A stretch of 64,000 nt of DNA, taken from positions 31,799,987 through 31,863,986 of the forward strand of contig ML677343.1 of NCBI GenBank assembly GCA_007922305.1, given 5' to 3'. Below the pieces are notes generated by a model. The model was not told where the DNA came from. It worked only from the letters and a program-made list of their open reading frames with translations, and searched no databases. Both the position numbers and the translations under genes were made by a program. This DNA comes from Dermatemys mawii (Eukaryota > Chordata > Testudines > Dermatemydidae). The number at the start of each line of letters is the position of its first letter. Positions within the stretch are counted from its first letter, which is position 1. Shown piece by piece: positions 60,767 through 64,000 of the stretch.

Positions 60767-63117
60767 GGCACGTGTTCTAATCTACCTGGCGTCCTGTGAA
60801 GTCCTGGCCTGGCTCCGCTGCTCCCGCAGGGACACGCAGCCCTGTCCCCAGTGAGAGCAGCTCACGGGGCTGGGATGAGGGGTCTCCTAGAAGCAGGGGC
60901 GCATGGGGACGGTGCTCAGTAGGGCTCCCACCGTGGCCAATGCCGCGAGCTGAGCTGTTCTGGGGAGTTGGCTTTGAGGCCAGCCTTCCTCTGTGCTTTT
61001 CAGATTGTCTGGCGGGGCCCACCGGGGCAGCTAGAAAACACAGGCTTCCCTTGTGCAAACCCCCTGCAGCGTGGGCTCTGGGCCTTGGAGAGGCACCATC
61101 TCTCCTCACGGCCTGGCCAGGCCTCTGGGCGCCAGCTTCCTTTGTGATCAGCCAGGCCCCCCACGCGGGTCCCCTCTCCCCCACCCGCCTGCAGAGCCAT
61201 TGGTGATGGGCCAGCAGGGCACGGTGGAGGCGAGGCTCCGTCTCTCCGCCTTTTTGGGAAGGGCATGGGGGGGCTGAGGTGTAACTAGCTCTGGTGCAGG
61301 AGTGAGGGGGGTCTCCGCGTGTCCTGCTGGGCCTCGTTCCTGTGCACAGAGGTGTCTTGGGCGTGTTTAATCAGTGAGGGGTCAGCGAGACACAACCACG
61401 TCTCCCCCACGCGATGCGGTTTCTACAAGGCAGATGGCTGCCCCCATCACAGCGGGCAGGGGGGCAGCATCGGGCCCCCGATGCATCATGGTCTGCTCTT
61501 GCCGCCACGTGGCCTGTGCAAACGTTTCCTCTCCCCCGTCGGATTCCCAAGGCCGCGCAGTGCCTGGCCCGTGAACCCGGTGTCTGTGGCTGTCTCGGCA
61601 GGGATGCAGAGTGCTCTGTGCTGCCCACGCTTGCTGGCATCCTGCTAACACCAGGGCAAGCAAAGACAGTCCCACCCTTCTCCACCACCACCCCCTCCTC
61701 TTCCTCCCTGCCCTCATCACTGGCGCTCCGCCGAGGCTGGGGGGAGGCGAGTGTTTCCTGTGCAGGGGGCATGCAGGATTGCTAGCCCCCGAGTGAAGCC
61801 GGAGAGGAAATAACACGCTGGTCAGCGCGAGTGCAGAGCACGCCAGCAGCGCGTGGTGCTGGAGGGGCGATTGGCCAACGGCCGGGGCGACACGCGACAG
61901 GATTGCTGATGCCCGTCATGGCAATGGGCCAGCGGGAGGGGCTGATCCGTGTCTGTGTGCATGCACAGACGGGCATGAAGCGCTCTGCTGCCTGGGCTCC
62001 CCTCGGGGGGGACAGTTGGCAGGACCGGCTCTGGGGAAACGGCGTCGAGGTCGATCATAGGGGAGGGGTTCCCTGGACACCACTGGGAGCTGATCCAGGA
62101 GAGCTGAGAGGCACCCGCTGACCTCCAAGTGGAACAAGGGTGCAGGTGGAGGAGTCGGGGTGGGGGCTCCACCCTTCGGTGCTGGGGCTGTCCTGATCCT
62201 ATGCCCTGAGCCTCGTGCGACACGAGAGGACCCCAAGGGCTCTCAGCCCCCCCGCATCTGCCCCTGTGTGATGTCGCAGCAGCGACTGACCGCTGCAAAT
62301 GCTGCACTGTTACTGCGTGGTGACCCTGTGGGCATCTTCCGTACCCCGCATGGCTTCAGATCCAGCGCCCAGCTGCTCGGGGCAGGGTGGGGAGGGATCC
62401 CGGAGGGGGCCTGGCTCAGGCGTGAGTCTCGGGGGTCAGTGCAATTCGGCCGCCGGACGAGAGGAGCTCAGTGGGGGGCAGCGTGCACGCGACCGCTCAT
62501 CCTAGGGCCGAGTTCTGCAGCAAGCATGGCACGGGGAGGGGGGGTCTTCCATGTGCATGGGAGCATGGATCCAAGCGTGTGCAGACCCTGCCGTTAATAC
62601 TCCCGTAGACACTGAAACGTTTGATGCAAACAAGGCCAATTCTGAGTGGGTCAGCCAGGCAAGTCAGTGCCCCCACCGGCCCCGATCATCTTCTCCCCCA
62701 GCCTGTCTCCTCTTCGCCCACCCCCAAGGCGTGGCCTTGTCCTACTCTGCACCCTCTCCCCCTCAGCTGCCAGAGGCTGAGTTTCCCTGGAGGAGTTTCC
62801 CCTCCAGCTCCCTGTGCTGGCCTGGCCTGCAGCAATCCCCGGAGAGCCCAGGAATGCCTTTACGCACGCCTCGGAGGACTTGTGACAGCAGCTCCCACGG
62901 GCAGCCCTGCAGTGCCCAGATCCTGCCAGTCTCAACATGAGTCCTGTACTCAGCGCCTGGGGTCCTTCCCTCCTTCCGTGTGTCCCCCAGGGGCACAGGC
63001 CAGTGGGTACCCCACAGAGGTAGCTGGGGCAGGGCTTGTTTTGCTCCATGCTGGGATGAGTCAGCGAGAGCCCTGCATTCATTCACGTCTTCTCTCCTGT
63101 GTTCCCGCTGCTGACAG

Positions 63118-63220
63118 AGTCCACCTGTGACGTTGATGCTGGGAGACGAGCACTGCTGGCTGTCCAGGCTGCCCCTGGTGTCCGGAGAAGCCGACGCCAA
63201 CTCGGTGATCTACAGGAAGG
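63118..63220 (+). CDS. ZFPM1: ZFPM1 (FOG1) coding exon, probable exon 5 (PR/SET-like domain continues)
   Basis: The acceptor AG is at 63116-63117. The exon starts in phase 0, matching exon 4's phase 0 end. It encodes SPPVTLMLGDEHCWLSRL followed by PLVSGEADANSVIYRK and one further base. Human FOG1 reads SPALTLLLVDEACWLRTL then PQALTEAEANTEIHRK here, so the shared residues (TL.L..DE.CWL, EAxAN, RK) run over the full exon without gaps. This is the middle of the PR/SET-like domain, just before the segment preceding the first zinc fingers. The donor is placed at GTTGGT (63221), giving a phase 1 exit after 103 bp. It is a weak donor, and GTATCC at 63225 is an alternative that would give 107 bp and phase 2. 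Confidence 0.92.
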
Positions 63221-64000
63221 GTTGGTATCCTACTCGCCGCGTCGCAGGTCATCTGGTCTCTCCTTATGCCTCCCACAGCCCGGGCGCTGGGGATCTTTGG
63301 CGTTTAAAGATCATTGCCCTGAAAATCAGATCTATTCCCTCCACAAACACCCGCCCTCAGGCCAGGCTGTTAAGCCCAGCAGAAAGGAATTGCGGCTACT
63401 GCTAATCACGTCCTGCCCGTCATTTGGATGAACTCTGGTTCTGGTCCGTTTCACTGGCTGGTTCCCAGCGCCAGTCCAGGCTCCGTGCGCGCAGGTTCCG
63501 GCTCGCTGCCGGCGAGCGTCCGTGGCTGAAAGCCGGCTGCGATTGGAACTATAGATTCGTGCTCACTCGGCTGTGTCACCGGTAGCCCAGCCCAGGCTGT
63601 GAGCGGCCCCAAGGCATGGTGCTAGCCGCATGGCCGCCATTCTTTTTATAGCACCAAGGAGCTCGCTGATATGTGGGCTGAGCGTGGCTGGGAGGGAAGG
63701 GGCTGTACAAGTTAGGGAGGGGTCAGAGCTATTAGCTCCCACCCAGTCACCATCCCATCTCTCCCCCATGCCCGACATCTGTCTTTCCCACTGTCTGTAT
63801 TATCCACTCCGCTGCTAGACGTCCTGGGGAAACTGTTCCCCTGGACAGAGCCCCTCCCGATGGCTCCCATGTGTTAATGCCACCTCCTGGTTTGCAGGCT
63901 CTGGCCTGAGCTATTAGGCCACTAGAGGCTGGGCAGGGAGAGGTCCAGCCTGAAGTGTGAATAGGCCGCACAAATCAGCTCAGTCTTGGCACGTGCTGAC
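63221..64000 (+). other. ZFPM1: Start of ZFPM1 intron after exon 5 (partial)
   Basis: This is non-coding sequence to the end of the window. I saw no zinc-finger exon (no C-x2-C...H pattern with FOG-like spacing) and no clear repeat. The downstream exons with the nine or so zinc fingers of FOG proteins must lie beyond 64000. Confidence 0.7.

Larger units (their letters stand above)
51686..63117 (+). other. ZFPM1: ZFPM1 intron between exons 4 and 5 (11.4 kb)
   Basis: This phase 0 intron runs from donor GTAAGG to an acceptor AG at 63116-63117 preceded by 'tcttctctcctgtgttcccg'. It contains a hAT-type MITE, MIR and other SINE fragments, a head-to-head pair of CR1 ends, a GATA-motif cluster near 57 kb, an AT-rich stretch near 59100-59280, and CA/TG microsatellites at 58529-58544 and 59056-59072. 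53090-55690, 57180-58190 and 60770-63110 show nothing further I can name. Confidence 0.8.

Noticed and set aside
7564..63220. ZFPM2 (FOG2) rather than ZFPM1
   Set aside because: WxGPDELE and the EADAN...YRK exon fit FOG1 better than FOG2 (GPGELE, TTWGPFPG, and a divergent middle PR segment), although only a full alignment would settle it.
1..64000. Prokaryotic-type systems, CRISPR arrays, operons or an integrated virus
   Set aside because: No regular spacer-repeat arrays, no ribosome-binding-site-led gene clusters, and no viral gag/pol/env-like frames were seen. Repeats present are microsatellites, CR1, SINEs and MITEs.

Overview
This is vertebrate nuclear DNA, most likely from a turtle (Testudines; a crocodilian is the main alternative). 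No prokaryotic or organellar genes are present. The call rests on the repeats: many CR1 LINE fragments, MIR-like and tRNA-derived SINEs, a SINE-like family containing GGGGTAGCCGTGTTAGTCTG, and several palindrome-rich MITEs with turtle-like termini. Coding sequence is a tiny fraction, about 465 bp out of 64 kb. The species assignment is recognition from memory, not a search.

The window lies inside one gene on the + strand, which I identify as ZFPM1 (FOG1, Friend of GATA-1). It is the multi-zinc-finger cofactor that binds GATA factors and recruits chromatin complexes. Four consecutive coding exons are visible: 7564-7695, 12493-12588, 51552-51685 and 63118-63220. Their phases join cleanly (1/1, 1/1, 1/0, 0/1). 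The joined product reads through an acidic Glu/Ser/Pro-rich segment, then WNGPDELELV, then GLFWGPYPG, then LMLGDEHCWL and EADANSVIYRK. These match the order and spacing of the N-terminus and PR/SET-like domain of known FOG proteins. They are probably exons 2-5. Exon 1 (the NuRD-binding N-terminal motif) and all zinc-finger exons lie outside the window.

Layout: 1-7563 is intronic, with an interrupted hAT-like element, CR1 ends and a MIR-like SINE. 7564-7695 is exon 2. 7696-12492 is a 4.8 kb intron with a dense GATA-motif cluster near 10.3-10.7 kb. 12493-12588 is exon 3. 12589-51551 is a 39 kb intron holding most of the repeats, three further GATA/octamer clusters, a CpG-island-like patch and two long opposed CR1 fragments. 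51552-51685 is exon 4. 51686-63117 is an 11.4 kb intron with a hAT-type MITE, another GATA cluster and a head-to-head CR1 pair. 63118-63220 is exon 5, and the rest is intronic.

The most informative biology outside the exons is a set of AT-rich, repeat-free islands enriched in WGATAR motifs inside introns of a GATA-cofactor gene. These are plausible GATA-driven enhancers, as expected if GATA factors regulate their own cofactor. That is inference from motifs only. I found no evidence for a new enzymatic or defence system. The long open frames on both strands look like chance ORFs in GC-rich intronic sequence.
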